DNA of 64,000 nt. It comes from Diploptera punctata. Taxonomy: Eukaryota; Arthropoda; Insecta; Blattodea; Blaberidae. Shown here one piece after another: positions 42,150 to 54,204 of the stretch (positions are counted from its first letter, which is position 1; each line of letters opens with the position of its first letter). The DNA lies in contig JASPKZ010010239.1 of NCBI GenBank assembly GCA_030220185.1, positions 2,560,001 to 2,624,000 of the forward strand, read 5' to 3'. Made by a program: the position numbers and the translations under genes. Below the pieces are notes generated by a model. It was given only the letters and a program-made list of their open reading frames with translations, was not told where the DNA came from and made no database searches.

Positions 42150-43855
42150 GGCACACAGCATGAAGTAGTATATTTTATTACGGTGACTTTTGATTAACTG
42201 AGCAAGAGTATTTCATATGCAATATTTATTTCTTCTTAAAGAAACAGCGCCTCTGTCTGACTGGGAAATGAGTGATCCGGATTCCATTCCAGGATATACC
42301 ACAGCTCTTTCTAGTATAGAATCTGGAACGAGATTCAATTACACTTGTCAGGAAAACTGAATAGCTACTTGATATGATGAATAGTGAAAACTGGTTAAGA
42401 AAACTAAACTGAAATTGAAGGATTAAGTCACGATAGCATCGTTACTCGTATATTGTCATCTGGTAATCACTGGCAGCAGTCACTTCGATCAGCATTGGCT
42501 CTTCGGTGCTACTGTACCACAGATTTATTTATTTACAGCTAATGCCTGAGAATACGAGGGCTCTAACTAAATAATAAGTAATAAATAATAACTAAGTAAA
42601 CGAATAATAAATAATGATCATTACAATGTAAGAGGTAAAATTTTGGTTTTACGATATTTATTAGCTTAATGCTTTATGTACACTTGATACAAAATTTAAT
42701 CTAATCTCTTCCAGTTCCTTTTCCAATGTATAAGTCCAGACATGTTCAGTACCGCCTATGGCTACAATGGAAAGGAACCATATGCTACTCTGAAAATCTG
42801 CTTTCTTCTCAACAAAACTTCACCTGAGAACCATGTAATGTTACAGGGAGCGTATGGAGAGTTTGTTTTTCCCTAGCGCTCAGGTCGAAGATGGTGTAAA
42901 TTGTTTAAAGAAGGGTGACAATCAATTTCAAAATGAGATAATGTCAACAAATAACCTTTAGATCACTCTCTGAAATACTGATAATTACATTAGGAGCCAC
43001 CTATATGTTGGTGATAAGAAAAGTTGAATGTTACACAATGATAATGCGAGGTGCATATCGCAATTGTTGTGAATATCTTGTAACAATCAAATTGAAGTCC
43101 GTATCTTGCCATTTCTATATTCCGGATTTAGCTCTGTGTTACATTTTTTTATCCTCTAACTAAAGAAACACCATCGCGGGAATCTTTTTTCATCCTCAGA
43201 GGACGTAGGCCTAATCAAGCCTGCGGAGACGGTTTTGACTCTCAAAAATTGTTTCCGCGTGTCTTTGCAGACTGATAGAAACGCTGCGACAAGTGCACTC
43301 AACATAAAGGAGACTACTTTCATAAATGGCATCAATATACTGAGGATGAGTGACGGTATGTTAAAAAAATGGTCATTCCTTTTTGAGAACAGCCCTCGTG
43401 TTAAGCATTTGTAAATAAAAAATGTGAAAAATACCACAATATTTTTATAACATTTTTTTTCAAAATATAGTTCCTGTATATAAACAAATATATATCATGC
43501 GGATATTTACTAAAATTATCACCATAGGAAACTGATATACGCCAACTCAGAATTTGAAAATACTATTTATTTTGATTATTTAAAATGGGTTTCTGTTTTT
43601 CAACGTGGAATGTGATACTGTTAACGAAAAGTACAAGATAAACTTAAAGAAACATTTAATCAATGGAAAATCGAACTTTTACGGTTTGTCTATGCCCGTT
43701 CACCCTCACGTATGTAACGGGGACTCCCTTGCGGTAGTTGCTTTATCAAGTTGCTTTATTTATGGTTATTAACCCACATATCAACGAATGGCAAGTGGTT
43801 ATCTTATCTCTTCAAAAAGATGTCTTGTAGCTAAGTAAGGTATTATTATTTAGAT
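42150..43855. other. 1.7 kb without recognised features
   Basis: No transposon ends, tRNA boxes or RT motifs seen. A 93-codon minus frame (43156-43437) with one hydrophobic stretch matches nothing I recognise. A possible weak similarity of 43240-43300 to 50520-50560 is too short to judge. Confidence 0.4.
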
Positions 43856-43857
43856 GG

Positions 43858-44060
43858 GAAAGGCCGGTTAAATTTCTTCAGAGGCACTAATTTTGAGGTG
43901 TTTTTACCGGCCATAAAATCTTCACACTAGGGATCCACAGTGTAAAATCCCTCTCTGATGTTTTCATCCTAAAAATCCATCGGACCCGCCGGGTTTGAAA
44001 CCGCGACCCTCGGGAAAGGAGGCTAGGAATTTAACCCCTACATCCCTGAGGCCTATAACG
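43858..44060 (-). mobile_element. SINE-4 copy, truncated
   Basis: Minus strand: AGGCCTCAGGGATGTAGGGG, B-box-like GGTTTCAAACC, then GATGGATTTTTAGGATG and GAGAGGGATTTTA, as in the copies at 57030 and 63239. Confidence 0.75.
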
Positions 44061-44164
44061 TTCAACATAGGTATAAATATCATATCTCCTGCATCAGTAA
44101 ATATTTTATATAAAACGTTATTACAAAAAAAATTTAAAACATAAATGAGCTCAATACAATATAC

Positions 44165-44270
44165 AAAGATTTATATAGTCATCATCATCTGCCTTTCAAG
44201 TATTAGGCCCGGTGGCCCGTTACGGTCTCCCGCCATTTCCGAAAAGGTCGACCCACCTTTATATAGTGTC
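44165..44270 (-). mobile_element. Possible LINE-B-type 3' end
   Basis: Minus strand ends in GATGATGATGAC after a CTAATACTTGAAAGGCA segment, the arrangement at the LINE-B 3' end near 4012. The match is short. Confidence 0.3.
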
Positions 44271-44319
44271 GCTATTAACTCTCAAATTCATGAAACATAA
44301 TTTCTTGTGCCAGCTTATC

Positions 44320-44501
44320 TTTTTTATATATCTTGTACATATTACATTTAATTTGTTAAATCTAGAGTAAATCAAAATACATTAGAAATGATAATTGTAT
44401 TGTATAGGTATATAACATGTAATCGTTTATGTTTATTGTAATTTAGATGTAAGACTATTTTTTTAACTTAACTCTGCCAGGTAAAATAAAGCTAAAATTA
44501 C

Positions 44502-44555
<54 letters not shown>
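44320..44555 (+). mobile_element. LINE-J copy 5: 3' UTR with the hairpin partly deleted
   Basis: The UTR matches the reverse complement of 47100-47230 (TATCTTGTACATATTA, GAGTAAATCAAAATACATTA). The left half of the conserved hairpin is missing and only AACTCTGCCAGGTAAAATAAAG remains in part (CTCTGCCAG) before the (ATT)n tail. Confidence 0.75.
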
Positions 44556-44556
<1 letters not shown>

Positions 44557-44761
44557 TAAAAGTGTCGGATTGCAGTTCACTGTAATATCATACATAATTA
44601 TATTATTATCGCACACTAATTTAAATAATTTTTACTGGTTAATTTTTCCATTGCTTGATTAAAAACATTAAATTAAATCAGTGTATCTTATAGGATACAT
44701 TCCAATTTAATGGTTAACAATATTATGACCGTTAATAGAACATTATAATCATATATTATAA

Positions 44762-44799
<38 letters not shown>

Positions 44800-45001
44800 T
44801 AAAAGTGTCGGATTGCAGTTCACTGTAATATCATACATAATTATATTATTATCGCACACTAATTTAAATAATTTCTACTGGTTAATTTTTCCATTGCTTG
44901 ATTAAAAACATTAAATTAAATCAGTGTATCTTATAGGATACATTCCAATTTAATGGTTAACAATATTATGACCGTTAATAGAACATTATAATCATATATT
45001 T
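44504..45001 (+). repeat. Recent two-copy tandem duplication, unit about 245 bp
   Basis: (ATT)n plus 44555-44757 recurs as (ATT)n plus 44800-45001, with one mismatch seen (TTTTTACT against TTTCTACT). The unit starts AAAAGTGTCGGATTGCAG. A diverged single copy lies near 51190-51400, so the unit is part of an older dispersed repeat. Confidence 0.9.
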
Positions 45002-45004
45002 TGC

Positions 45005-45615
45005 AACTTTTCTAGGACCCCCATTTCTATACAAAGCAAAAACAACTGATTTGAATAACGCAACCTCATTGCACACCATATTCAAACAGGTTACATGCTC
45101 TGAAATGGATTTACTTCTATCGGAATTTCAATTGAATGAAAAAACGAAAAAAATATAAACAATTGTATGAAATTATTGATTTATTTGCACACCTGATTTC
45201 AGAGATTTCCCAGTGGAAATTATTGTGTCGAATAAAATAATCCCCAGAGACGCAGCGCCCCCTCTATGTGGGGGATCGATATAACGGAGTAGCATGCACA
45301 CACGCAATGCGTACTAACAGTGCACAACACAATTTCTAACCCTAAAACTGCATCCACTCTTTGCAAATGACACTATCACGGCACTTAGAGCTAACACTGC
45401 AGGGCCTACCCATGATCATATAATATAGAGCTATCGCTGATAGCTCTACACTTCATTTTCCATAAATACCACTCTATAGGACTACTTGTATTACCCACGC
45501 GTTATTTCTCCTCCGAAGGAAACTGCATACTCGAATTTGTTTTTGTTGTTGAAAAAACTCTAATGGTTTTCTCGCAAAAATAATCTTCCTGTCTGTAAAA
45601 TTCTACTGACTTCGT
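45005..45615. other. No recognised feature
   Basis: A small hairpin AGAGCTATC/GATAGCTCT lies near 45427-45447. Nothing else seen. Confidence 0.4.
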
Positions 45616-45624
45616 AATCATCAT

Positions 45625-45815
45625 CGTCCATCGCTGTGGTCTTCGGGGTAGCGCCTCTGCCTCGTAAGCTGCAAACTCGGGTTCGATGTCCGATAAGGGC
45701 GAGAGACCTGGGTGATTTTTTTTCTGTGTTCTTCCTCACCTGTAAGACAAATGTCAGGAAAATTTCAGTCACAAACGGTGCCCGAATATCTTCTGGCGGT
45801 CATAATATCATGTTT
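45625..45815 (+). mobile_element. SINE-1 copy e, 3'-truncated
   Basis: ATCGCTGTGGTCTTCGGGG, B-box-like GGGTTCGATGTCC, CACCTGTAAGACAAATGTCA. It stops before the ATGG tail. Confidence 0.8.
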
Positions 45816-45819
45816 AGCT

Positions 45820-46845
45820 TTAATGTGCGACTGAATGGCATGTTGTTGTCTTGGAGGAATCCTTTGATTAACCTTGTCACTCATTCGATGTGGCTCTCCG
45901 TGACCTTGTTTGGTAAAAAAAGAGAATATTTGTGATCCAAAGTTTAAATCCCTCTCCCGAGGCCCGGGTGGCGTGGGGCACGTAGAAGTGCCTTGTAAGG
46001 TGAGAGGAAAAACTACGATCGAGAAGAAGTATTCATCATCATATTAACACTGGTCAACATGATTTTTGTCTCATGAGTACCAATAGTTGTATTTACTGCA
46101 GTTTTTTATCGTGTTTTCAAATATGTATTCGGAATTTCTCCATCACCCACAGTTTTGTTTTATTTCAATTTCAATTAGTGGATTTAAATAATTATTTTTT
46201 TAATAAACGTTTTTTCGACCATTTGTCCATTGTAAAATAAAACCAAATGAGCTAACTCAAATGGTTTCAGCTATGGAAAAGAGATATCAAGGCAAATTGA
46301 ATCCTAATATGCTGGCCGATCACTGTTGGACCATCAAGACGGATGCTCCATAGGCGAAATATAGCAGAAAATCGTCATTTCTTACTTTCTAGGTGAGTCC
46401 GAATGTTCGAATATTTATTGTGTAGTAACGAATGTAGAAATTATTAAAGTGTTTGAAATTATAAATGCCTGTCTCTCGGAAACTTCACGTTATGGAGGAA
46501 ACCGATATCATATTTGAATTCAGGAGAAAAGAATACTATGAGAATCACATATGCTTCTTTCCGAGAAAAAAAAAAGTTTATTTTTTGTTGCCCAGTGTTA
46601 TAATCATGGTTTGAAAGTTTGTTTGTCGCCTGATCATTGAGGGAAGACGTTGATATGAAATGCATTTGTTTTTCCTATTTCATGTAACATTCTAGTATTC
46701 CAAATATTTGGGAAGTATATAGTGAAACAAAGAAGCAACAAAAAGGAAAATAACAAGACATACTTGAGTTCTTCAAATGTGTCAACAAAAAAAATATATA
46801 TATATATATATATTTTTTAGTTTTGCAAATATATATATGAATCAG
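45820..46845. other. No recognised feature
   Basis: Nothing identified apart from an (AT)n tract at 46795-46812. Confidence 0.4.
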
Positions 46846-46852
46846 TCATTTT

Positions 46853-47595
46853 TGTCCACCGCTGTGATCTCGCGCTAGCGTGCTGCCTTGTTACGCAGCG
46901 GGCTCGGGTTCGATTCCCGGTCGGGATAGGCTCCTGGGTGAGATTTTTCGGGGTTTTGCTCGCCTGTAAGACAAATAATAATAATAATAATAATAGCTTT
47001 ATTTTACCTGGCAGAGTTAAGGCCTTAAGGCCTTGTCTACCACTCAACCAGGTTTAAAAAAATACAAAAGAAAAGTTTTAAATCTAAATTACAATATATA
47101 TATATATATATAAACGATCACAAGTTATGAATACAATACAATTAATATTTATAATGTATTTTGATTTACTCTAAATTTAACGAATTAAATATATAATATA
47201 TACAAGATATATAAAAAAACGAGGAAAAGATTAATGACATAGTATAAAATTAAATAAATAGAGAAAAATTAATTATTAGACAACAGGTAACTGTATAAGC
47301 GTGACTTAAAGGTGCCAAGTGTGCGGCAACCCCTGATATCTTGAGGAAGGAGATTCCAGGAGCGGGCGGAGGCTACTGTGAAGGAAGTGTCAGGACGCGT
47401 AAGACCCAACGGTCTCCGAAAATCATCCGGCCATCATCATCATCATCATCATCATCATCCTTTACCGGTGTGGAATACAACGTGAAATTACCACACCTAT
47501 AATTCCCTAGTAAATCTGCAAAGCATAACATCAAAATGCTATGATTGCAGTGAAAGACCTGCCCTTGGGTAGAATTACTATGGATGAATGGATGG

Positions 47596-47600
<5 letters not shown>
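46853..47600 (+). mobile_element. SINE-1 copy b, split by LINE-J copy 2
   Basis: The head (46855-46974; B-box GGGTTCGATTCCC) breaks off at CTGTAAGACAAAT. The copy resumes at 47390-47400 with TGTCAGGA and runs through CCAACGGTCTCCGAAAATCA and a (CAT)n stretch to the ATGG tail at 47580-47600. The break holds a LINE-J end. Confidence 0.88.
46975..47400 (-). mobile_element. LINE-J copy 2, inserted in a SINE
   Basis: Minus strand from 47400: FTVASARSWNLLPQDIRGCR then FKSRLYSYL and a stop, the last 40 or so residues of the LINE-J ORF2, then the 3' UTR, the hairpin at 47008-47051, AAATAAAGC and an (ATT)n tail at 46975-46996. Strongly 5'-truncated. It shows that LINE-J was active after this SINE inserted. 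Confidence 0.88.
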
Positions 47601-47626
<26 letters not shown>

Positions 47627-47917
47627 TATAGGCCCTATATATATGTATTGAAAATTCTTTCACAGGTCAGTTGGTAACTTCGTAGCTTAGAATTGTGCTT
47701 TTTCAGAATTATAACAACACATGTCAAAAGTAAGATACAATTAAGAAAATTTTAATTTGTTTTGTGATACTTAAGTTTTAGTAAATGCTGAATGATTTGT
47801 AAAATAATTATACATTTTATCTTTGGGAAAGCAGCATACTTAAATGTTTGTCTACAAAAATCACACTCGAAATTCCATGCAGATACATTTACTTTTTAAG
47901 GAGTTATATCAATTTCT

Positions 47918-48243
47918 CTCCACCGCTGTGGTCTCGAGGTAGCGTGCTGCCTTGTCACGCACGCGCCCGGATTCGATTCCCGGACGGGACAGACTCCTGG
48001 ATGAGGTTTTTCCTCACCTGTAAGACAAATTCAGGAAACGTAGGCCCAACGTCCCCGAAAATCATCCGGCCATCATCATCAACCTTATCATTATCATCAT
48101 CATCCTTCACTGGTGTGGAAAGCAACGGGAAACTACCACACTTGTAATTCCCTAGTAAAGCTGCAAATCATAGCATGACAATGATATGATTGCAGTGAAA
48201 GACCTGCCCTCGGGCAGAATCACTATGGATGGATGGATGGATA
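47918..48243 (+). mobile_element. SINE-1 copy c with clean target duplications
   Basis: Full-length: CCACCGCTGTGGTCTCGAGG head, B-box GGATTCGATTCCC, body and ATGG tail. Perfect 13-bp duplications TATATCAATTTCT at 47905-47917 and 48244-48256. One of the younger SINE-1 copies here. Confidence 0.93.
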
Positions 48244-48249
48244 TATATC

Positions 48250-48655
48250 AATTTCTGTGCTGTTATATGGACAACTGCAATGAAAAGTTATCATACATAT
48301 AAGAGTGTAAATTATAATTTGTAATTGTACATAAAAGACTTGTGACATCACAAACATAACTTACTGAATCGTTTTCCTAACTTAGATCTCTAAAACTATT
48401 GTATAAAATGTAAAAAATGACAATTTCAGTACATTCCCTTTTCTTAATTTTCGAAGTGTATCGATCCTTTCAGAAGTTTTTCTATTTTATGTCGTCCTGA
48501 TTATTGTCACTTGTTTAGGAATTTTGGTGTTACCTATTATTTTTAAATTGGGAAAATGATATAAATAAAAAAATATAAATTTCAAAGTATGCGTGGGACT
48601 ATTAAAAGAACACTACAAACAAAAACAACAAAACAAACAATGCTAAAAGTTTGAT
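48250..48655. other. No recognised feature
   Basis: No motifs or repeats noticed. Confidence 0.4.
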
Positions 48656-48659
48656 AAAG

Positions 48660-48902
48660 TAGTAGTAGTAGTAGTAGTAGGACTTTATTAGACAAAAAGT
48701 AAGATATTTACAATATTATTTACAAATATGGGTCGCACGGCCAGTAAGCCGTACGTGCTGTTGACAGTCCGTTACAATAAAGTAATAATTGGTACTAGTG
48801 TAAAGAAAAATAAACAACGAAAAAAGCAAAAACATTACAATTACATAAAGAAAACACAATAATATTACAATTAAATAACACAATAGCATTATACACTAAA
48901 AA
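48660..48902 (-). mobile_element. LINE-K copy 3, 3' UTR
   Basis: Starts with a (GTA)n tract on the plus strand (48660-48680), then the reverse complement of AATAAAGTCCT and the UTR block GTACGGCTTACTGGCC. The 5' limit is uncertain, as the AT-rich part to 48902 may or may not belong. Confidence 0.7.
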
Positions 48903-48904
48903 AC

Positions 48905-49260
48905 ATTAATAGCAGTTCCCGTTGTAACATATGGATTAGAAAATTGGGCCATGAATAGATCGGACAGACGATTACTAGAAACTTGAGAGATGAAGTTCCT
49001 GAGATACGTTGCAGGATATACTCTAAAAGATCATATTCCTAATTAAACAATAAGTTTTAATCTAAATGAAACAATACTAAGCTATAAACAAAATTTGCAT
49101 GAATATATTTTAAGAATGGATTCTTCTAGGCTAACAAAATAAGCAGTGTTGTACCAGCCTCAAGGCTAGAGAGATGTGGGACCTCCTAGAAGACGATGGG
49201 ATGATGAATTCTGAGAGCGAAACAGTCCGAGAGCCTACCATGAAGACGATGACGACTGTA
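48905..49260 (+). mobile_element. LINE-B copy 3: RT C-terminal remnant
   Basis: Plus frames read AVPVVTYGLENWAMNRSDRR, MKFLRYVAGYTLKDHIPN, ILRMDSSRLTK and VGPPRRRWDDEF, parallel to LINE-B copies 1 and 2. Several in-frame stops. It lies directly next to the LINE-K end in the opposite orientation. Confidence 0.75.
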
Positions 49261-49264
49261 ATTT

Positions 49265-49848
49265 CAGTTACATGTTAAATTCCCCTAAATCCCTTTTTAA
49301 GCCTAACAAAATTCCCATCAATTTCTTTGAAGACCAAACTCGCGGAATGTCAAATTATATTCATTTAAAATTCTTTGCTACATAATTAGTGATAATTTTC
49401 GATTCTATTTAAAAATGTTCTGAAATGTATTATCTTCTACCATTTAATCGTAGGCTACTATGATAGTACGTTGGAAAATCGTCGAGAAATTAGAAATTCT
49501 TGCCGAACAGTGAGTCGTTATTTAAATATTATTAAATAATTTAAATTTAAACATTGCCTGATGTTAACTTGATATTACGAAAAAAAGTTTTAAAATTAAA
49601 TGTACAGGTATTCATGTTTAAAGTAGGCTATGTACCAATATAGGCCCATTACATTACGCGTAACATCTTGTGACAGTGTAGTAGTTCAGTCTACATTATT
49701 TATACAATAGTTTGGATTGTAATAATATCAAAGTGAGCTTTTATACATTGTTACAGTCATTAATTTCTTTCAATTTACAAATTGTTTGATTTGAACTAGC
49801 CTGTTAATTATACTTAGGCCTGTACGATTTAAGTATAATATGCAGTTC
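49265..49848. other. No recognised feature
   Basis: AT-rich; nothing identified. Confidence 0.4.
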
Positions 49849-49849
49849 T

Positions 49850-50012
49850 CCGCAGTGATTTCAGTGCAACATATTTGCCTCAGACGCAGTACTACTAGTT
49901 CAATTTCTGGTCGGGACAGGTTAGTTGGGTTTTTCTTCACCTTAAAGACAAATCTCAGAAACTTTAAGGCTCAATAATCCCCGAACATCATCTGGCCATC
50001 ATTAATCGCCCT
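49850..50012 (+). mobile_element. SINE-1 copy f, degraded and truncated
   Basis: Contains AGTTCAATTTCTGGTCGGGA, TTCTTCACCTTAAAGACAAA and CCCCGAACATCATCTGGCC in SINE-1 order. It ends just left of copy d. Confidence 0.75.
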
Positions 50013-50026
50013 ATTATATTCGCCTT

Positions 50027-50380
50027 GTCCACCACTGTGGTCTCGAGGCAGCGTGCTGCCTTGTCACGCAGCGGGCCCGGGTTCGATCCCCGGTCGGGGC
50101 AGTTTTTCTGGGTGAGGTTTTTATCGGGGCTTTTCCTCGCCTGTAAGACAAATGTCAGAAAAACTTTAAGGCCCAAACGGTCCCCGAAATCATATGGCCA
50201 TCATCACCAACATCATCCTTATCCTTATCATTATCATCATCATCATCATCATCCTTCACCGGTGTGGAAAGCAACGGGAAGCTACCACACCTACAATTCC
50301 CTAGTAATGCTGCAAGCATAGCATGAAAATGCTATGATTGCAATGAAGGACCTGCCATCGGGCAGAATTACTATGGATGG
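50027..50380 (+). mobile_element. SINE-1 copy d with clean target duplications
   Basis: Full-length: CCACCACTGTGGTCTCGAGG head, B-box GGGTTCGATCCCC, body, (CAT)n stretch and ATGG tail. Perfect 11-bp duplications ATATTCGCCTT at 50016-50026 and 50381-50391. The 98-codon frame inside is a by-product. Confidence 0.93.
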
Positions 50381-50391
50381 ATATTCGCCTT

Positions 50392-50838
50392 TTCAGTGGT
50401 GAAATTATGAGTGAGAGGTTTGTCATGAATTAAATCTTCGCGTTGCCTCTGTCATTGAAGTGATCACTCATCCAGGAGTACTTTACGTGGACAGAAAGTA
50501 TGTATGTAACACAGAGTTAACATTTTTTCGTGTCTTTGTAAGACTGATAAATGCACCTACTAAGCAAGAGGCTGAACTAAGAAAAAGAAAGCATGCAGCA
50601 TGTTTTTAATGATTCTGCAATAACCAACCTCTAGCAGCACATGTTTGTAAAGTGAAGACCTACCACGACCCAAACGCAACATGCGTATGCGAATTTTGTG
50701 AACTATATTGTGATCGTTACCATGTCACAGCATGTAAAAAACTACCCTAATCATTAATTAAGACCTGCACAGTTTCATAACAACTGTAAAAGCAAAGTGA
50801 ACTGGTTAACTTTACGCACAATATGGGCGCATTTTTGT

Positions 50839-50840
<2 letters not shown>
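50392..50840. other. No recognised feature
   Basis: Nothing identified. Confidence 0.4.
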
Positions 50841-50885
<45 letters not shown>

Positions 50886-50942
50886 CAACCTGAGTCTTAA
50901 ACATTAGAGCAGGTAAAATTTTACCAACAAAATTGTTAACTG

Positions 50943-50973
<31 letters not shown>
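50841..50973. repeat. (AAT)n and (TA)n microsatellites
   Basis: AAT repeat at 50841-50883 and TA repeat at 50945-50973 with unique sequence between. Confidence 0.9.
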
Positions 50974-50974
<1 letters not shown>

Positions 50975-50977
<3 letters not shown>

Positions 50978-51595
50978 GCAAATTCCATTTTATTCTGGAA
51001 AGATAGTATTTTGACTCAAAATTGTTCCACAAGTCTGCAAATTTCACCTTGGTTTTAGATAGTAAAAATTATAAATTAATTAATAGGCCTAAGTCTTTTC
51101 CATATTTATAAACGAATAATGACGTAATTTCCAAAAGATGAAGATTGAACTTTAATTTGGCAATCACTTATTTCCTGTGCTTATTATTTAGAAGTGTCGG
51201 ATCGTAATGAAACCAAAACCATTTAAAACTGTAAATCATTACTGTGTACTGTGTAAATTGAAACATATTAAAGTAATTTACGTTCATTCACATTTATATT
51301 GTTTTATTAGAAATATTAAATTCATCCAGTAAATCTTAAAGGATACATTGCCAAATTAAAGGTGTTAACGTCTCCATCAACGTTTAAAAATAATGTTAAA
51401 TCAATGTGGGATAGAGTTCTAGGAAATACCAAGAATAAAATAAATCTACTATGAGGTTACGTCTGGGAATTTATTTCACAGTCGTTACAAATAAAATCCC
51501 AAAAAAAGGTTTCTACATTTCTTACCAAAGTCTATATTAGTTAACGTTTTCAAATACTCTTATTTTAACACAGCTCCAATAATGGATCATATTAT
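50975..51595. other. Mostly unrecognised; diverged relative of the 44.5-kb duplicated unit
   Basis: 51185-51400 shares GAAGTGTCGGAT, CAGTAAATCTTAAAGGATAC and CCAAATTAAAGGT-like blocks with the unit duplicated at 44555-45001. The rest holds nothing I recognise. Confidence 0.5.
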
Positions 51596-51600
51596 AATAT

Positions 51601-51787
51601 TATAATGATATTGTGAAAAGAAAAATTAATCTGAACCAGGAATCGAACCGTGGACCTCTAGTTCTCCAGACTAGTGTGCAGCCCACTATAGTGGTGTAGT
51701 GGGCTGCACACAAGTCTGGAGAACTAGAGGTCCACAGTTCGATTCCTGGTTCAGACAGTAATTTTTCTTTTCACAATATCATTATAA
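51601..51787. mobile_element. tRNA-like cassette 6, large palindrome with a Ser-type anticodon loop
   Basis: Arms 51601-51688 and 51697-51787 are near-perfect reverse complements. On the plus strand the right half holds an A-box TGGTGTAGTGG (51692-51702), an anticodon-like loop CTGGAGA on a CAAGT/ACTAG stem (GGA, Ser-type), and a B-box-like AGTTCGATTCC (51736-51746). The tail GTAATTTTTCTTTTCACAAT resembles that of cassettes 1-5, although the tRNA body differs. It is embedded in TA-rich DNA. Confidence 0.78.
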
Positions 51788-51789
51788 TA

Positions 51790-52990
51790 AAGTCTATATT
51801 GTATAGAAAATTAAAAATCTAAAAACAAGAGAATGAATAATTACTTTCTGGCTTAGAGAACACGTGAATTCAGTGCCGTATTCAATAAGGCCCTCCATTT
51901 GTCTTCACCAATTGAATTCTGTTGATAACATCGATATCGACTTCCTTAAGATCCATCCGAATATTATCATTCCACTAAGCTTAACCTTCCTACGATCATT
52001 CCCGCAATTTCGAGAGAATTTTTATTGCCACTTATTCGAGATAACTAAAGTAATGGATAAGAGGAAGCAACTATCTAATAGCATTTAATATGCATAATAA
52101 ATTTTATACTACTCCTCAATACATTTGATTCTCAAATTGTACTTAAAACGGAAGCATTACTCGCTTTACTTAACAGGTGGGTTTTGGAACAAATAAACCT
52201 TGATACCGGTACGTAATTTATTATAAATTAACCGAGTTGTCTAAGACTATAACAGCAAAATTATATGTTGGAATGTGACTAAGCATATGATTTATTTGAA
52301 GATTTCCTGAAATTAACAAAATGTTTTTTGTTTTTTCCAGGTGAGTACCTGATTTGTTTTTCGTTCAGTGTTCCTGGGAATTTGTAAGTAAATATATGTG
52401 TAACGTTAATTTATAGTTTAATAATTCTCACATTAACAGCTTTAGACGCGAAATTTGTCTGGTTGTCAGAAACCAAGTTATTTTTTGTACTGTATCATGG
52501 AGCGGTATACATACGCGTATAGATTTGGCATGTAGGGAAAGGTTTCCACATTATTTCCTTAGACCTATATTCTCCCGATCGTGCAATACAATTTTAATTA
52601 AACGGATCACTAAATTAAATGTTGATATGAAGGTGGATACTCGTGTGTATCAGACGCTCGCAGGATGGAAACTTTGCAAATGTTACCTTCCTATAGATCG
52701 GTTAAATTCCGAATCTTAGGTTGTACATGACGATGTTAATTTTCATAAATTCTTTAAAAAAAACTTTGATATTTACAGATAATACAAATTTGCTTCAAAA
52801 AACTAACTCCAATATACAGTACTAAGTATACTATCGAGTAACTCTTTGCATAAACAAACCTCGAACGTACTTAGATAACCAGATCAGAATGCTCTTTCAA
52901 ACCCTAATTACGAAAGCGATGAAAGAATCTTGCATGATACGTAAGCAAAATAAGCTCTCTTCTTTATTATGAAAATTAATTATATAATAT
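51790..52990. other. 1.2 kb without recognised features
   Basis: Frames of 60-74 codons (51864, 52525, 52897) show no known motif. No repeats detected. Confidence 0.4.
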
Positions 52991-52996
52991 GTACTA

Positions 52997-53307
52997 AAGT
53001 AAAGTAAAGTAAAGTGATCCCACAACAGGCCCGGAGGCCCTTGGGGTAGTAGGAGGTTAAGGCTCCCACTTTTTCTAGACAATCGGCACTTTATGTCAGC
53101 CGGGTTGTCAGCCCTGCGTGACGGCCGCCTTTACCCCCAGAACAAGCGTCTGGTACTCATTTCCGTTAGAGGCTGAGTCGACCCCAGGGCCAAAGTGCCG
53201 CCAGAAGGTTTGGGTCAGTTTAAAAATCCTGACCCCAACGGGACTTGAACCCTCGACCCTCTGGCTTGTAGCTCAGTGCCTTAACCACTACGCTACGGCG
53301 TGCCCCT
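52997..53307 (-). mobile_element. SINE-2 copy b
   Basis: Inverted full-length copy of the SINE at 5260-5561: minus strand GGGGCACGCCGTAGCGTAG head, B-box-like GGTTCAAGTCC, tail of ACTTT repeats at 52997-53020. Perfect 14-bp duplications TATAATATGTACTA at 52983-52996 and 53308-53321. Confidence 0.93.
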
Positions 53308-53309
53308 TA

Positions 53310-54195
53310 TAATATGTACTATAATATTTAATTTTTATTTGGTAACCAGTTAGCCTACTATCCTATTTTTCATTTCCTATTTGTTAAAAGTTTAGATGGA
53401 TAATTGTGTGAATATATAGAGTGTATAGTTTATTATAACGAAATAAAACTATAAAAAACACCAGTTTAAAACATGCTTCCTTCTTCCCTGAACTAAAAGT
53501 ACAGTAATTTGGATAAATGACTTCATTGATTCTAACCATTTATGTCAGCCGATATTTGTGTAACAATTATAAAATATAATGGGCATGAAGTTGTTAAAAG
53601 ATAAATAAAGTAGAATTATAAACATTTAATCTCAAATTATTTGAGATGGATTTTTTATATTTGTACTGGTCACATAAATAGGAGATCTGAGTACTTGTAA
53701 CTGTTATATTTATACATAGGCTTATGTATACGATCACGTTTTCTCGTTGCGTAATTATATACGTATTTATTTATGATGAACAGTTGAAAACTATTCTTAT
53801 ACCACAGAAGAATGATTGAAGTTGAAGTTAAAATTAAAACTTGGAATTGTATTATTTGTCTCCAACATGCTAGAGTGTGTACTTCTTACTTTATATCATT
53901 TTGCGTCTCGGCACAATATTATGATAATTTAACCCCAACACCAAAACAAATAAGTTTGTAAATACCTGCCAAATTATTTAACATTCCTGCTTCTTATTTT
54001 CTTCTTATTGCATTAAAATGTTCTGTCCAAATTTTATTTAATTTAATTCAAAATTATACCAAGTGAAAGTTCTAAAACAAGGGTTCTCAGAGGGTATATC
54101 GCGTTATACTAGTGAGCTTCGAAATTGTTTGACTATGTTACGAAAAAAAATTAGGAATGAAAGAACAGATAAAAACTAGCTTGTGCATAAACTTT
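53310..54195. other. No recognised feature
   Basis: AT-rich; nothing identified. Confidence 0.4.
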
Positions 54196-54204
54196 ATATA
54201 TATA

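Noticed and set aside
43156..43437. 93-codon minus frame with one hydrophobic segment
   Set aside because: No recognised domain, no neighbouring exon-like frames or promoter and no second copy. Chance in AT-rich DNA is more likely.
14343..50380. CRISPR-like array from the regular SINE-1 copies
   Set aside because: The copies are widely spaced, diverged, in both orientations and flanked by target duplications. They are SINEs.
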